DNA of 64,000 nucleotides from the NCBI RefSeq assembly GCF_036084755.1, contig NZ_CP107968.1, positions 1,364,001-1,428,000 of the forward strand, written 5' to 3'. The translations under genes were made by a program, and so were the position numbers. The notes beneath the pieces are model-generated. The model saw only the letters and a list, made by a program, of their open reading frames with translations. It did not search any database and had not been told where the DNA came from. Source of the stretch: Streptomyces sp. NBC_00370. Lineage in GTDB: Bacteria; Actinomycetota; Actinomycetes; Streptomycetales; Streptomycetaceae. Shown in pieces: positions 34,194 through 43,008 of this stretch. The first letter of the stretch is position 1. Every line of letters begins with the position of its first letter.

Positions 34194-34902
34194 GTTCCCA
34201 GCGGAAGAGCCGGGCGGCGAGTGCGACGGCGACGACGACCCAGCTCAGGGTGGGCACCAGCAGGACCAGCGAGTCCGTGACGGCGACGCCGCCCTCCCAG
34301 GCGTTGACCACCAGTTCGGTGGCCGCGCCGCCCGGCAGCAGCCGCTTGAGCGGGGCGAGGTCGTCGGTGCCGGCGATGCCCACCCAGCTGGCGACCCCGA
34401 TCACCCCGAGGCTGACCGGCAGCGTGGTCACCTGGGCGTGCTCCGGCGAGTTCGTCAGCCCCGCGGTGGCGAGCGCCAGGCCGACCATCATGGCCAGCGT
34501 CGCCAGGACGGCCACCACGAGGAGCAGCACCTGGGCCGGTGCGGTGGCGACCGCGCCGAGCACGATCAGGATCACGATCACCTGGAGCAGCGCGATGACG
34601 GTGACCGGCAGGAGCAGCCCGGCCAGGATGCCGACGTCGCCGGCGGCGGTCGAGCGCAGCCGTTTGAGGAAGAGGTTCTGCCGGCGCGAGGCCAGCGTGG
34701 TCACGACCGTGGTGTAGAGGCCGAAGGTCATGACGGTGAACATCACGATTGCCGCGATGTAGCCGAGGCCGGCCGCCTCGGCGAAGATCTCGTGCCGGTA
34801 GACGAAGAACGCGCTGACGGCGACCGGGATGACGAGTCCGGTGACCAGGACGAGCCGGTTCCGGAAGATCTGGATCAGCTCACTGCGAGCGATCGCGAAC
34901 AT
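34183..34902 (-). CDS. ABC-2 type transporter permease
   Basis: Six-span membrane component of an exporter, 239 residues, with the ABC-2 pattern: cytoplasmic start (RSELIQIFRNRLVL), segments to ARLFRWEPRR at the C-terminus, and RRQNLFLKRLRSTAAGD as the coupling helix. It is 114 bases downstream of its ATPase gene; the gap is a purine/pyrimidine-biased stretch (34915-34990) with a repeated GGCGGAGACGGA. Drug, lipid or peptide efflux is expected. Confidence 0.88.
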   Translation of the reverse strand: MFAIARSELIQIFRNRLVLVTGLVIPVAVSAFFVYRHEIFAEAAGLGYIAAIVMFTVMTFGLYTTVVTTLASRRQNLFLKRLRSTAAGDVGILAGLLLPVTVIALLQVIVILIVLGAVATAPAQVLLLVVAVLATLAMMVGLALATAGLTNSPEHAQVTTLPVSLGVIGVASWVGIAGTDDLAPLKRLLPGGAATELVVNAWEGGVAVTDSLVLLVPTLSWVVVAVALAARLFRWEPRR

Positions 34903-35016
34903 GAGGTGTGGGTCCCTTCGTGGCGGAGACGGACGCGGGGCGGAGACGGAGGCAGAAGCGGGGACAGAACCGGAAGCGGAGGCGAGGCGGGGCAGCGGCG
35001 GGGGCGGCGGGGTCGG

Positions 35017-35898
35017 TCACTCGCCGCTGATGGCGCGGAAGACGTCGTCCAGGCGGGTCGGACCGGCCTGCAGTCCCCGCAGGTCGACACCGGTCTCGTG
35101 GGCCCAGCCCAGCAGGCGGTAGAGATCCTTCTGCAGGCTGAAGGTCTCGACGCGGCAGCCCCCGTCCGCGGCCGCACCGGCCAGTGGCGGCTCGGGAGCG
35201 CCCGCCGGGAGAGTGAAGCTGATCACCGAGGGCAGCGTCTGCGTCAGCTCCACGACGGTCCCCTCGCGGTGGAAGGTCCCCTCATGCATGAGCCCGATGC
35301 GGTCGGCCCGCTGCTGCGCCTCCTCCAGGTAGTGGGTGGTGAGCACGATCGTCGCGCCCTCCTCACGCAGCCGGTCGACGGCAGCCCAGAGCGCGTCGCG
35401 GGAGTTGATGTCCAGGCCGGTCGTCGGCTCGTCCAGGATGACCAGCTCCGGGCCGCCGTAGAAGGCGGTGGCGAAGTCCAGCCGGCGCTTCTCGCCGCCG
35501 GAGAGCTGCGACACCTTGGTGCCCGCCTTGTCCGTCAGCCCCACGACGCCGAGCACCCGGCCGACGTCGTCCTGCCGCCGGGTCAGCGCCCCGATCAGCC
35601 GGACCGACTCCCGCACCGTGAGGTCCGGGGAGAAACCGCTCTCCTGCAGCATGATGCCCATCCGCGGGTGCACGGCGGCGCGGTCCAGCGGACTGCGGCC
35701 CAGCACGCGGACGGCGCCCGACGTGGTGGGCCGGTGGCCCTCGATGACTTCGAGGGTCGACGTCTTACCCGCGCCGTTCGTGCCGAGCAAGGCGTACACC
35801 TCGCCCTTCCGGACCTGGAACGACAGGTCCTTCACGGCGTGGAAGTCGCCGTAGCGGACGTTGAGTTTCTCGACTTCGATGACTGGGGTGGTGGACAT
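35017..35898 (-). CDS. ABC transporter ATP-binding protein (DrrA-like efflux type)
   Basis: ATPase of the export pair, 293 residues. Walker A GTNGAGKTS (39-47), Q-loop MLQESGF, signature LSGGEKRR, Walker B LVILDEPTTG and the switch His in LTTHYLEE are intact. The C-terminal extension (about 215-293) is typical of DrrA-type antibiotic exporters. It is divergent from a two-component system by 134 bases; such kinases often sense the same stress and induce the exporter. Confidence 0.92.
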   Translation of the reverse strand: MSTTPVIEVEKLNVRYGDFHAVKDLSFQVRKGEVYALLGTNGAGKTSTLEVIEGHRPTTSGAVRVLGRSPLDRAAVHPRMGIMLQESGFSPDLTVRESVRLIGALTRRQDDVGRVLGVVGLTDKAGTKVSQLSGGEKRRLDFATAFYGGPELVILDEPTTGLDINSRDALWAAVDRLREEGATIVLTTHYLEEAQQRADRIGLMHEGTFHREGTVVELTQTLPSVISFTLPAGAPEPPLAGAAADGGCRVETFSLQKDLYRLLGWAHETGVDLRGLQAGPTRLDDVFRAISGE

Positions 35899-36032
35899 AC
35901 CCCGATCTCACCGTGTGCGCCGCCCCACTGGTAGTGGCGTCGTATCACGTCCCCGGCATGACATTCCTGGCACGCGCGTATGACGTGGTGTCACTGGCGT
36001 ACCGGGGAGTTCGCGCCAATACTTGCCGCACG

Positions 36033-37157
36033 ATGTCCGATATTTCCGAGGTGACGCGCGGCCGGCTGCGGCGGCTCAACCTGATCATGGTGTTCCCTTC
36101 CATCGCGGTCGGCGGCGTGCTGCTGGTGGCGCTGGACACCGAGTCCTGGTGGGACGCCGCGGTCCTGGGGCTGGGTGTGCTCGCGGCTCTGCTGGCCTTC
36201 GTGTCCTGGACGGCCGGCGGTCTGGCCCGGGTCGCCGTGCCGTGTCTGGTCGTCACTGCGGGCGTCTGGCTCTTCGGGGTGCTGGTGGCCGGGAGCGGGA
36301 AGGCGGTCTTCGGTCTGTCCGTCGTGGGCCCGCTGATCGTGCCGCGGCTGCCCCGCGGCCGGGGCTGGGCCGCCGCAGGACTGGTGGCCTACGTCGCTCT
36401 CGCGGGTGCGACCCGGTTCCTGGTGACCCAGGACGATCCGCGTGGCGTGCTGATCGAGTTCGTCATCGTCCCGGCGGGCGTCACCGCCGTGGTGACCGGG
36501 CTGATGTTCCCGAACAAACGGTTCTACGACGTCGTCGAGGAGCTGGACGAGTCGCGCTGGCGCGAGGCGGAGCTGGCCGTCGTACGCGAGCGCATGCGGT
36601 TCGCCAGCGACCTGCACGACATCCAGGGGCACACCCTGCACGTGGTGAAGCTCAAGGTCGCCCTCGCGCAGAAGCTGGTGCACCGCGACCCCGGCCGGGC
36701 CGAGCAGGAGCTGCGCGAGATCCACTCGCTGGTCGGCGACACCATCGCCCAGACCAAGGAGCTCGCCTACGCCCAGCGCCGGCTCAACCTGCCCGCCGAG
36801 CTGGAGAACGCGAAGAACCTGTTCGAGGCCGCCGGCATCGAGGTGCACATCCGCCGCGTCGCGTACGCGGACACCGGTGTGAGCGAGCTGCTGGGCCAGG
36901 TGCTGCGCGAGACGACAACCAACATCCTGCGGCACGCCGAGGCCGAGGAAGTACGGATCACACTGTCCGGGACCGGCATCAGCATCGTCAACGACGGCGC
37001 CCCAAACACCCCGCTGCCGGAACTCGGCGGTCTGGCCGTGCTCGGACAACGCGTGGCCGACGAAGGGGGCACGCTCACGGTGGAGCAGGAGGACGGGCGC
37101 TTCCTGACCGCGGCGGCCTTCCCGTCACCCGGCCCCGACCCACAGGAGACCCGATGA
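36033..37157 (+). CDS. sensor histidine kinase (HisKA_3/LuxR-pathway type)
   Basis: Membrane sensor kinase, 374 residues. About five transmembrane segments (16-155) are followed by the dimerisation/phosphoacceptor helix with SDLHDIQGH (phospho-His 195) and a compact ATPase domain with the N-box LRETTTNILRH and a G-box GLAVLGQRV. ATG 36033 starts the family-like sequence. It overlaps the response regulator gene by ATGA, and the ABC efflux operon is divergent, so the exporter is its probable target. Confidence 0.88.
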   Translation: MSDISEVTRGRLRRLNLIMVFPSIAVGGVLLVALDTESWWDAAVLGLGVLAALLAFVSWTAGGLARVAVPCLVVTAGVWLFGVLVAGSGKAVFGLSVVGPLIVPRLPRGRGWAAAGLVAYVALAGATRFLVTQDDPRGVLIEFVIVPAGVTAVVTGLMFPNKRFYDVVEELDESRWREAELAVVRERMRFASDLHDIQGHTLHVVKLKVALAQKLVHRDPGRAEQELREIHSLVGDTIAQTKELAYAQRRLNLPAELENAKNLFEAAGIEVHIRRVAYADTGVSELLGQVLRETTTNILRHAEAEEVRITLSGTGISIVNDGAPNTPLPELGGLAVLGQRVADEGGTLTVEQEDGRFLTAAAFPSPGPDPQETR

Positions 37158-37756
37158 CCACCGTTGTACTGGCCGACGACGAGGCGCTGCTGCGCAAGGC
37201 GCTCGCCGCACTGCTGCCGCTGGAGGGCGACATCACCGTCCTCGCCGAAGCCGCGGACGGCGCGGAGGCGGTCAGCGCCACCCTGCGGCACCGGCCCGAC
37301 GTGCTCGTCATCGACCTGGAGATGCCCGGTGTCGACGGGCTCGGCGCCGTGGCGGAGATCCGCGGCGTCCACCCCGACCAGGTGATCCTGATGCTGACCA
37401 GGCACGCCAAGCCGGGGGTGCTGCGCCGGGCGCTGAAGCTCGGCGTCCAGGGGTTCGTCAGCAAATCCGCCGAACCGGCGCACATCACGTCCGTCATCGC
37501 GACGCTGCACGAGGGACGGCGCTGGATCGACCCGGACGTCTCGGCGCTCGCCCTCATCGACGACTGCCCGCTCACCGACCGCGAGATCGACGTCCTGCGC
37601 GCCACGTCCTACGGCTACTCCGTCGCCGACATCGCCGGCCAGCTCCATCTCGCCGAAGGCACCGTCCGCAACTACCTCTCCAACGCGATGGGCAAGACCC
37701 AGACCCAGAGCAGGCACGAAGCGGCGCGGTACGCGCGCGAACACGACTGGCTGTGA
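37154..37756 (+). CDS. LuxR-family response regulator
   Basis: DNA-binding partner of the upstream kinase, 200 residues. The receiver domain has the acidic pair LADDE (7-10), phosphoacceptor Asp 54 in LVIDLEMPG and Lys in FVSKSAEP; the C-terminal helix-turn-helix reads LTDREIDVLRATSYGYSVADIA, then TVRNYLSNAMGKTQTQSR. It probably activates the divergent ABC efflux operon. Confidence 0.92.
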   Translation: MTTVVLADDEALLRKALAALLPLEGDITVLAEAADGAEAVSATLRHRPDVLVIDLEMPGVDGLGAVAEIRGVHPDQVILMLTRHAKPGVLRRALKLGVQGFVSKSAEPAHITSVIATLHEGRRWIDPDVSALALIDDCPLTDREIDVLRATSYGYSVADIAGQLHLAEGTVRNYLSNAMGKTQTQSRHEAARYAREHDWL

Positions 37757-37789
37757 CCGCGGCTGCCTGCGGGGTCAGCGCGGCGCGGC

Positions 37790-39196
37790 TCAGCTCTTGG
37801 CGCGGTGCCGCACCTGTACCTCGGTGAAGCCCTCCAGGCCGAGACGGCCGTTCTCGGATCCGACACCGCTCCACTTGTGGCCGCCGAACGGCTGGTCCGG
37901 GTGGACGGCGAAGTGGGTGTTGACCCATGCCGTCCCGCATTCCAGGTCGCCTGCCACCTGGGAGGCGCGCTCCACGTCGGTGCCCCAGACCGAGCCGCAC
38001 AGGCCGAAGTGGGACCCGTTGGCGCGCTCCACCACGTCGTCGAGTGAGGTGTAGCGGATCACCGGCAGGGCGGGGCCGAACTGCTCCTCGTCCACGATGC
38101 GGAACCCGTCCTCGGCGCCCGCGAGTACGGTCGGTTCGTAGAAGTAGCCGGGCCCTTCGACGCGTTTGCCGCCCGCCACCGCCCGCGCGCCCCGGCCGAC
38201 CGCGTCGTCGACGAGTTCGGTGACCCGGTCGAACTGCGGCTTGTTGTTGACGGGCCCGTACTGCACGCCCTCGTGCAGGCCGTTGCCGACCTTGACCTCG
38301 CGTGCGACGGCCGCCAGCGCTTCGACCACGTCGTCGTAGAGCCGCGCCGGTGCGTAGACACGCTTGATCGCGGAGCAGAGCTGTCCGTTGTTCTGGAAGG
38401 CGAAGTCGAATATCTTCGGCGCGACCCGGGCCGGGTCCGCGTCGTCCAGCACGATCGCGGGGTCGTTCCCGCCGAGTTCGAGCGTCACCCTCTTGAGGTC
38501 GCTCGCCGCCGCCTCCGCGACCCGCTTGCCGGTGGCGACGCTGCCGGTGAAGGTGATCTTCCGGGGCACGGGGTGCGCCGTCATCCGCGCGCCGAGCGGA
38601 TCCTGCCCGCTGACCACGTTCAGCACACCGGGCGGCAGCACCTCGCGCATCATCGCACCGAACGCCAGGGTGGTGAGCGGTGTGTAGGGCGACGGTTTGA
38701 GCACCATGGTGTTACCGGCCAGCAGGGCCGGAGCGACCTTCCAACAGGCCAGCATGAGTGGGAAGTTCCACGGTGTGATCGCCGCGACCACTCCCATCGG
38801 CCGGCGGATGACCTCCACGAACGCCGCGTCGTCGTCCCGGATCACCTCGTACGGAATGGCCATGTCGGCGAAGTGCTTGAGCCAGTATCCGGAGCCGATG
38901 ATCTCGAACGCGGCATCCTTCAGCGGCTTGCCCTGCTCACGGGTGAGTACGGGGGCCAGCTCGTTGGCCTTGCTCATCAGCAGATCGCCGGCGGCGTGCA
39001 GGGCCTTGCGCCGCGCGTTCTCGTTCTTCCGCCACGACCGGTACGCCAGCGCCGCCGCCTCGAATGCGGCGTCGAGCTGGCCGGGACCGCAGTCGGGAGC
39101 CTCGGCGTGCACCGTACCCAGAGCCGGATCGACGACCCCGAAGGAGGCGTCCCCGGATACACTCGCGCCGCCAATGGTCATGGTGTATTGCGGCAT
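37790..39196 (-). CDS. aldehyde dehydrogenase family protein
   Basis: NAD(P)-dependent aldehyde dehydrogenase, 468 residues. TPWNFPLMLACWKVAPAL and KPSPYTPLT form the cofactor and oxyanion site, the general base Glu lies in VTLELGGNDP and the nucleophile Cys in NNGQLCSAIKRV. ATG 39196 has GAAGGAG upstream. Substrate not predictable. It may oxidise aldehydes made by the carotenoid-oxygenase-type enzyme encoded nearby on the other strand, but this is only a contextual thought. Confidence 0.92.
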   Translation of the reverse strand: MPQYTMTIGGASVSGDASFGVVDPALGTVHAEAPDCGPGQLDAAFEAAALAYRSWRKNENARRKALHAAGDLLMSKANELAPVLTREQGKPLKDAAFEIIGSGYWLKHFADMAIPYEVIRDDDAAFVEVIRRPMGVVAAITPWNFPLMLACWKVAPALLAGNTMVLKPSPYTPLTTLAFGAMMREVLPPGVLNVVSGQDPLGARMTAHPVPRKITFTGSVATGKRVAEAAASDLKRVTLELGGNDPAIVLDDADPARVAPKIFDFAFQNNGQLCSAIKRVYAPARLYDDVVEALAAVAREVKVGNGLHEGVQYGPVNNKPQFDRVTELVDDAVGRGARAVAGGKRVEGPGYFYEPTVLAGAEDGFRIVDEEQFGPALPVIRYTSLDDVVERANGSHFGLCGSVWGTDVERASQVAGDLECGTAWVNTHFAVHPDQPFGGHKWSGVGSENGRLGLEGFTEVQVRHRAKS

Positions 39197-39288
39197 TGCC
39201 GCTCCTTCGGGTCGCCGGGCCTGGTTTCGCACCGTACCGCCGGGCGGCAGCCGCCCCCACCCCTGCGCGGACATTCTGGGGGCCGCGC

Positions 39289-39310
39289 ATAGGGGCCCTT
39301 AGGGGTTTCC
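39289..39310 (+). promoter_or_regulatory. TTAGGGGTTTCC element with tandem TAGGGG (copy 1)
   Basis: ATAGGGGCCCTTAGGGGTTTCC carries TAGGGG at 39290-39295 and again at 39300-39305. The second half (TTAGGGGTTTCCGATC) closely resembles a site at 44457 upstream of the FG-GAP gene. It lies about 140 bases before the methyltransferase gene and 93 bases before the divergent aldehyde dehydrogenase start. Confidence 0.45.
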
Positions 39311-39380
39311 GATCTGTCCCACGTCACAAATACTGGGCGGTGCCGGCCGCGAGCGGAGAATTCGCGCGGCCCGTGCCCCT

Positions 39381-39411
39381 CGGGTATTTCCGAACCTGCG
39401 GGTATTTCCGA
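39381..39411 (+). repeat. direct repeats CGGGTATTTCCGA before the methyltransferase gene
   Basis: CGGGTATTTCCGA occurs at 39381-39393 and 39399-39411, 18 bases apart, 33 bases before the methyltransferase start. Such close direct repeats near the expected -35/-10 region could be activator sites, or part of the core promoter. Confidence 0.4.
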
Positions 39412-39443
39412 GAAGTTCGGGACGCAGTCACAAAGGAGTCGGC

Positions 39444-40262
39444 ATGAAAAGCGTTTCCGCCACCGCGCTGTGGGCCGCGGCTCTCCGGGCCGGCGAATCA
39501 CAGCGCGACGACGCGTTGTTCGTCGACGAACTGGCAGAAGAGCTGGCCGGCGACAAGGGCTTCGCGCTGCGCACCCGCTACGAGCGCCCCGGCGTCGCGG
39601 ACAGCCTCGCGATCCGCACCCGCTACATGGACGAGACGATCGCCAAGCACTCCGGCTTCCGGCAGGTCGTGCTGCTCGCCGCCGGTCTCGACACCCGTTC
39701 CGTACGCACCACGTGGCCGGCCGGCACCACGCTCTTCGAGGTGGACCACCCCGATCTGCTGGAGTGGAAGGAAGAACGGCTCGCGAAACTGGGCGTCACG
39801 CACGACTGCGAACGGCGCACCGTGGGAGCCGACCTGACCGAGAACTGGCAGGAAGCGCTGCGCGCGGCCGGCTGGGACGCGGCGGAACCGACCCTCTGGG
39901 TCGCCGAGGGGCTGCTCTACTACCTGCCCGAACAGGCCGTGCACGCACTGGTGAAGGCGGTCGCCGACATCGCGCCGCCCGGCAGCGTCTTCGCCGGCGA
40001 CATCGTCAGCCACCAGTTCCTGATCTCGGAGCACGACTTCCCGCAGAACGGCCTCCCGCTGCTCGCCGAGGACGGCAGCCCCTGGCAGTTCGGCACCGAC
40101 GAGCCGGAAACCCTGCTGTCCGGGGGCGGTTGGGAGCCGACCGAGGTCAAGTCCGTCGGCGACGACGGAGCTTCCTTCGGCCGCTGGCCGGTCCCACCCA
40201 TCCCCCGGCACATCCCCGGCGTCCCGCGGTTCTTCCTTTTCACCGTGACCAAGGCCGGCTGA
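39444..40262 (+). CDS. SAM-dependent methyltransferase, LCM/Ppm1/TcmP type
   Basis: Class I O- or carboxyl-methyltransferase, 272 residues. VVLLAAGLDTRSVRT (near 75-89) is the SAM motif of the leucine carboxyl methyltransferase family, followed by FEVDHPDLLEWKEERL and WVAEGLLYYLPEQ. Members methylate secondary-metabolite hydroxyls or carboxyls (TcmP) and many have unknown substrates. ATG 39444 has AAAGGAG. It is followed 87 bases later by the carotenoid oxygenase gene; the two are probably cotranscribed. Confidence 0.88.
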   Translation: MKSVSATALWAAALRAGESQRDDALFVDELAEELAGDKGFALRTRYERPGVADSLAIRTRYMDETIAKHSGFRQVVLLAAGLDTRSVRTTWPAGTTLFEVDHPDLLEWKEERLAKLGVTHDCERRTVGADLTENWQEALRAAGWDAAEPTLWVAEGLLYYLPEQAVHALVKAVADIAPPGSVFAGDIVSHQFLISEHDFPQNGLPLLAEDGSPWQFGTDEPETLLSGGGWEPTEVKSVGDDGASFGRWPVPPIPRHIPGVPRFFLFTVTKAG

Positions 40263-40349
40263 GCAGGCCCCTGTTCCAGCAGATTGCGACCTGTCGCAGA
40301 GTCCACTGCGGCGCCGGCCCGGACACCCGCGTTCGAGAGGAAGCCGCAG

Positions 40350-41681
40350 TTGACGACGCCCACCCCCCACCTGCTCGGTAACTTCGCCCCCGTCGGCGAA
40401 CTCACCTCCTACGACCTGCCCGTCACCGGGACCATCCCCAGGGAGCTGACCGGCTGGTACCTGCGCAACGGGCCCAACCCGCACGAGGCGGCGTCCGCCC
40501 ACTGGTTCCTCGGCTCCGGCATGGTGCACGGTGTCCGGCTGGAAGGCGGGCGGGCGACGTCCCACCGCAGCCGGTGGGTCCGCACGTCGTCCTTCACCGA
40601 GGGCGCCACGGTCTACGACTCGCTCGGCAACCGCGATCTCACGGCGGGACCCTCCAACACACACGTCGTCCGGCACGCCGGCCGCATCCTGTCGCTGGCC
40701 GAGTCGTCCCTCCCGTACCTGCTCACCCCGGAGCTGGACACCGTCGGTGTGCACGACTTCGGGGGCAAGCTCACCACGGCCATGACCGCGCACCCGAAGA
40801 CCTGCCCGACCACGGGCGAGCTGCACTTCTTCGGGTACGGGATGCTCACCGCCCCGTTCCTGACCTACCACCGGGCCGACGCCGCCGGAAATCTGACCGT
40901 CAGCCGTGCGGTCGACGGGGTCGGACCGACGATGATGCACGACTTCGCCCTGACCGCCCGGCACGTGGTCTTCATGGACCTGCCGGTCGTCTTCGACGTC
41001 CTCGAAGCGATGTCGGGCAAGCCCATGCCGTACAAGTGGGATCCCGAGTACGGGGCCCGGCTCGGGGTACTGCGGCGCGACGACCCGCACGGCGAGATCC
41101 GCTGGTTCGACATCGATCCCTGTTACGTCTTCCACGTGCCCAACGCGCACGACGACGGCGACAGCGTGGTCGTGAGCGTCATCCGCTATCCGGAGCTGTG
41201 GGTCGCGGACAGCAGCGAGCCCTACCCGGTCGCCTCGCTGTGGCGCTGGACCGTGGATCTGGCGGCGGGGAAGGTCACCGAGGAGCAACTCGACGACCGG
41301 AACACCGAGTTTCCCCGCATCGACGACAGACTGGCCGGGCTCGACGCCCGCCATGTGCACACCACGGTGGCCGCTTCTCATCCCCGCCACGACGCCGTTC
41401 CGGGCGCGCTGCTGCGCTACGACATGCACACCGGCGAGGTGGCGCGGCACTCCTTCGGGCCCGGCCGGATTCCGGGTGAGGCCGCCTTCGTCCCCGCGGA
41501 CGGCAGGCCCGGCGGCGAGGGGTGGCTCATGACGTACGTCTACGACGTAGCGACGGACACCAGTGACCTGGTCATCGTGGACGCCGGCGACCTGAGCGCG
41601 ACGCCGGTGGCGACCGTTCATCTGCCGCAGCGCGTCCCGTACGGCTTCCACGGCAACTGGCTTCCGGACACGGGAGCCTAG
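40350..41681 (+). CDS. carotenoid oxygenase family protein
   Basis: Non-haem iron dioxygenase that cleaves conjugated double bonds in carotenoids or stilbenoids, 443 residues. The start is TTG 40350 with GAGAGGAA upstream. The seven-bladed propeller signatures are present (RNGPNPHEAASAHWFLGSGMVHGV), and four His that would bind iron are at about 148 (TAHPK), 197 (MMHDFA), 262 (FHVPNA) and 434 (GFHGNW). No carotenoid synthesis gene is present in the window. It is adjacent to a methyltransferase and upstream of the PKS, so a polyene polyketide is a possible but unproven substrate. Confidence 0.9.
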   Translation: MTTPTPHLLGNFAPVGELTSYDLPVTGTIPRELTGWYLRNGPNPHEAASAHWFLGSGMVHGVRLEGGRATSHRSRWVRTSSFTEGATVYDSLGNRDLTAGPSNTHVVRHAGRILSLAESSLPYLLTPELDTVGVHDFGGKLTTAMTAHPKTCPTTGELHFFGYGMLTAPFLTYHRADAAGNLTVSRAVDGVGPTMMHDFALTARHVVFMDLPVVFDVLEAMSGKPMPYKWDPEYGARLGVLRRDDPHGEIRWFDIDPCYVFHVPNAHDDGDSVVVSVIRYPELWVADSSEPYPVASLWRWTVDLAAGKVTEEQLDDRNTEFPRIDDRLAGLDARHVHTTVAASHPRHDAVPGALLRYDMHTGEVARHSFGPGRIPGEAAFVPADGRPGGEGWLMTYVYDVATDTSDLVIVDAGDLSATPVATVHLPQRVPYGFHGNWLPDTGA

Positions 41682-41900
41682 GTCGTGTCCGCAACGGCTC
41701 GTCTGGATCTTGCCGCCACGGAGCGTCGCGACGCCGAGCGGGAGCACGAACCGTTCGACAACGTCAAGCCAACAGCCGGAGAATGGCTCAAATCTTGTCG
41801 CCACCCACGGCCTTCAGCGCTTAGCCTGGCCTCTAGCATATTTGCGTGGCCATTGGCGTGCTCGGCTGAGAGTGCGCCTCGGGGGAAAGAAGGCCAGTGA

Positions 41901-42968
41901 ATGCCTGAGTTTGCCGACCCTGATCACCTGCATGCGCTGGCATTCAGGCAGGCCGTCCGCATCGGGCAGTTCAACAGTAAACAGATAGCGGAGACCCTTC
42001 GCCTTCCCTGTGCGAAGGTCGACGCCATTCGCAAGGGCCTGCTGCATCTCAGACTCCTCCAGCCGTCGGCGCACGACTCGGAAGTCTTCGTCCCGGTGAG
42101 CCCCGAGGCCGCCGCGACCGAGCTGGTCAGAATGTCCGAAGACGAAATACGCAACCTCCAAGAGGACATCGACCGCACCAAGCGACGGCTGAACAAGCTC
42201 CTGCCGGCCTATGTGGAGGGACGGAGCCTGCGCGAACAGGTCGAGCAGAGCCTGGAGCCGCTCCAGGCCGCCGACCACATCCGCTGGATGCTCAAGGAGC
42301 AGGCAGAACGCTGCCGCAGCGAGATACTGATCAGCCGCCGCGGCGACCTGCTGCCCGCCGCCGATTCCGTCGGAGCCATGCATCCGGAGCTTCTTGAGGC
42401 GGCGCGGCGCGGGACGCGTATCAGGGCGGTCTACCAGCACGCGGCCCTCGGTGACCAGACAACCCGGGGGCACATCGAGGAACTGGCAGCGGCCGGCGCC
42501 CTGGTGCGGATCCGTGCGGAACCGGCAGGACAGCTGATCATCTTCGGAGCCCAGGTCGCGATCGTCTTCGGCCGCGAGCCCTCGCCCGGCAGCGTCGACG
42601 CGGGGTATGCGACCGAGGCGGGGTACGTGTCCGAGGCGCCGACCGCCGTCGCCGTACGCGACGCGACGGTCATCGGCCATCTCCGCGCCACCTTCGACCA
42701 GACCTGGGACGACGTGGGCTCGTCGGCGCCCGAGGACATGGGCGACGCCAGGACACTCGGGCTTCTGCAGCTTTCGATCATCCGTCTGCTGGCGCAGGGC
42801 TTCAAGGACGATGTCGTGGCCAGGCGCCTGGGGATATCGGTGCGCACCTGTCGGCGCCACATCAAGGAGATCATGAACGAGCTGGACGCCAGCAGCCGTT
42901 TCCAGGCCGGCGTACGGGCCACGCTGAACGGCTCCGTGACTGAGACGGACCACAACGCGCTGATGTGA
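41901..42968 (+). CDS. TrmB/LuxR-type helix-turn-helix regulator
   Basis: A 355-residue transcription factor. An N-terminal winged helix of TrmB type (residues about 15-55, FNSKQIAETLRLPCAKVDAIRKGL) is followed by a coiled coil (about 80-120), a middle alpha/beta part (about 125-235, SEILISRRGDLLPAAD, IIFGAQVAIVFGRE) resembling the phospholipase D-like sensor domain of such regulators, and a LuxR helix-turn-helix at the C-terminus (LLAQGFKDDVVARRLGISVRTCRRHIKEI). ATG 41901 has GAAGG upstream. Regulators of this shape occur in actinomycete biosynthetic gene clusters. No TTA codon was found. Confidence 0.85.
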   Translation: MPEFADPDHLHALAFRQAVRIGQFNSKQIAETLRLPCAKVDAIRKGLLHLRLLQPSAHDSEVFVPVSPEAAATELVRMSEDEIRNLQEDIDRTKRRLNKLLPAYVEGRSLREQVEQSLEPLQAADHIRWMLKEQAERCRSEILISRRGDLLPAADSVGAMHPELLEAARRGTRIRAVYQHAALGDQTTRGHIEELAAAGALVRIRAEPAGQLIIFGAQVAIVFGREPSPGSVDAGYATEAGYVSEAPTAVAVRDATVIGHLRATFDQTWDDVGSSAPEDMGDARTLGLLQLSIIRLLAQGFKDDVVARRLGISVRTCRRHIKEIMNELDASSRFQAGVRATLNGSVTETDHNALM

Positions 42969-43008
42969 GCCGCGGGACGTGGGGGGGCGGAGGTCGGGGG
43001 TCTGGGCG

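Noticed and set aside
41685..41900. A 71-codon open frame between the carotenoid oxygenase and the TrmB/LuxR-type regulator
   Set aside because: No ribosome site, atypical composition (Ser/Leu-rich end) and no recognisable feature; probably intergenic.
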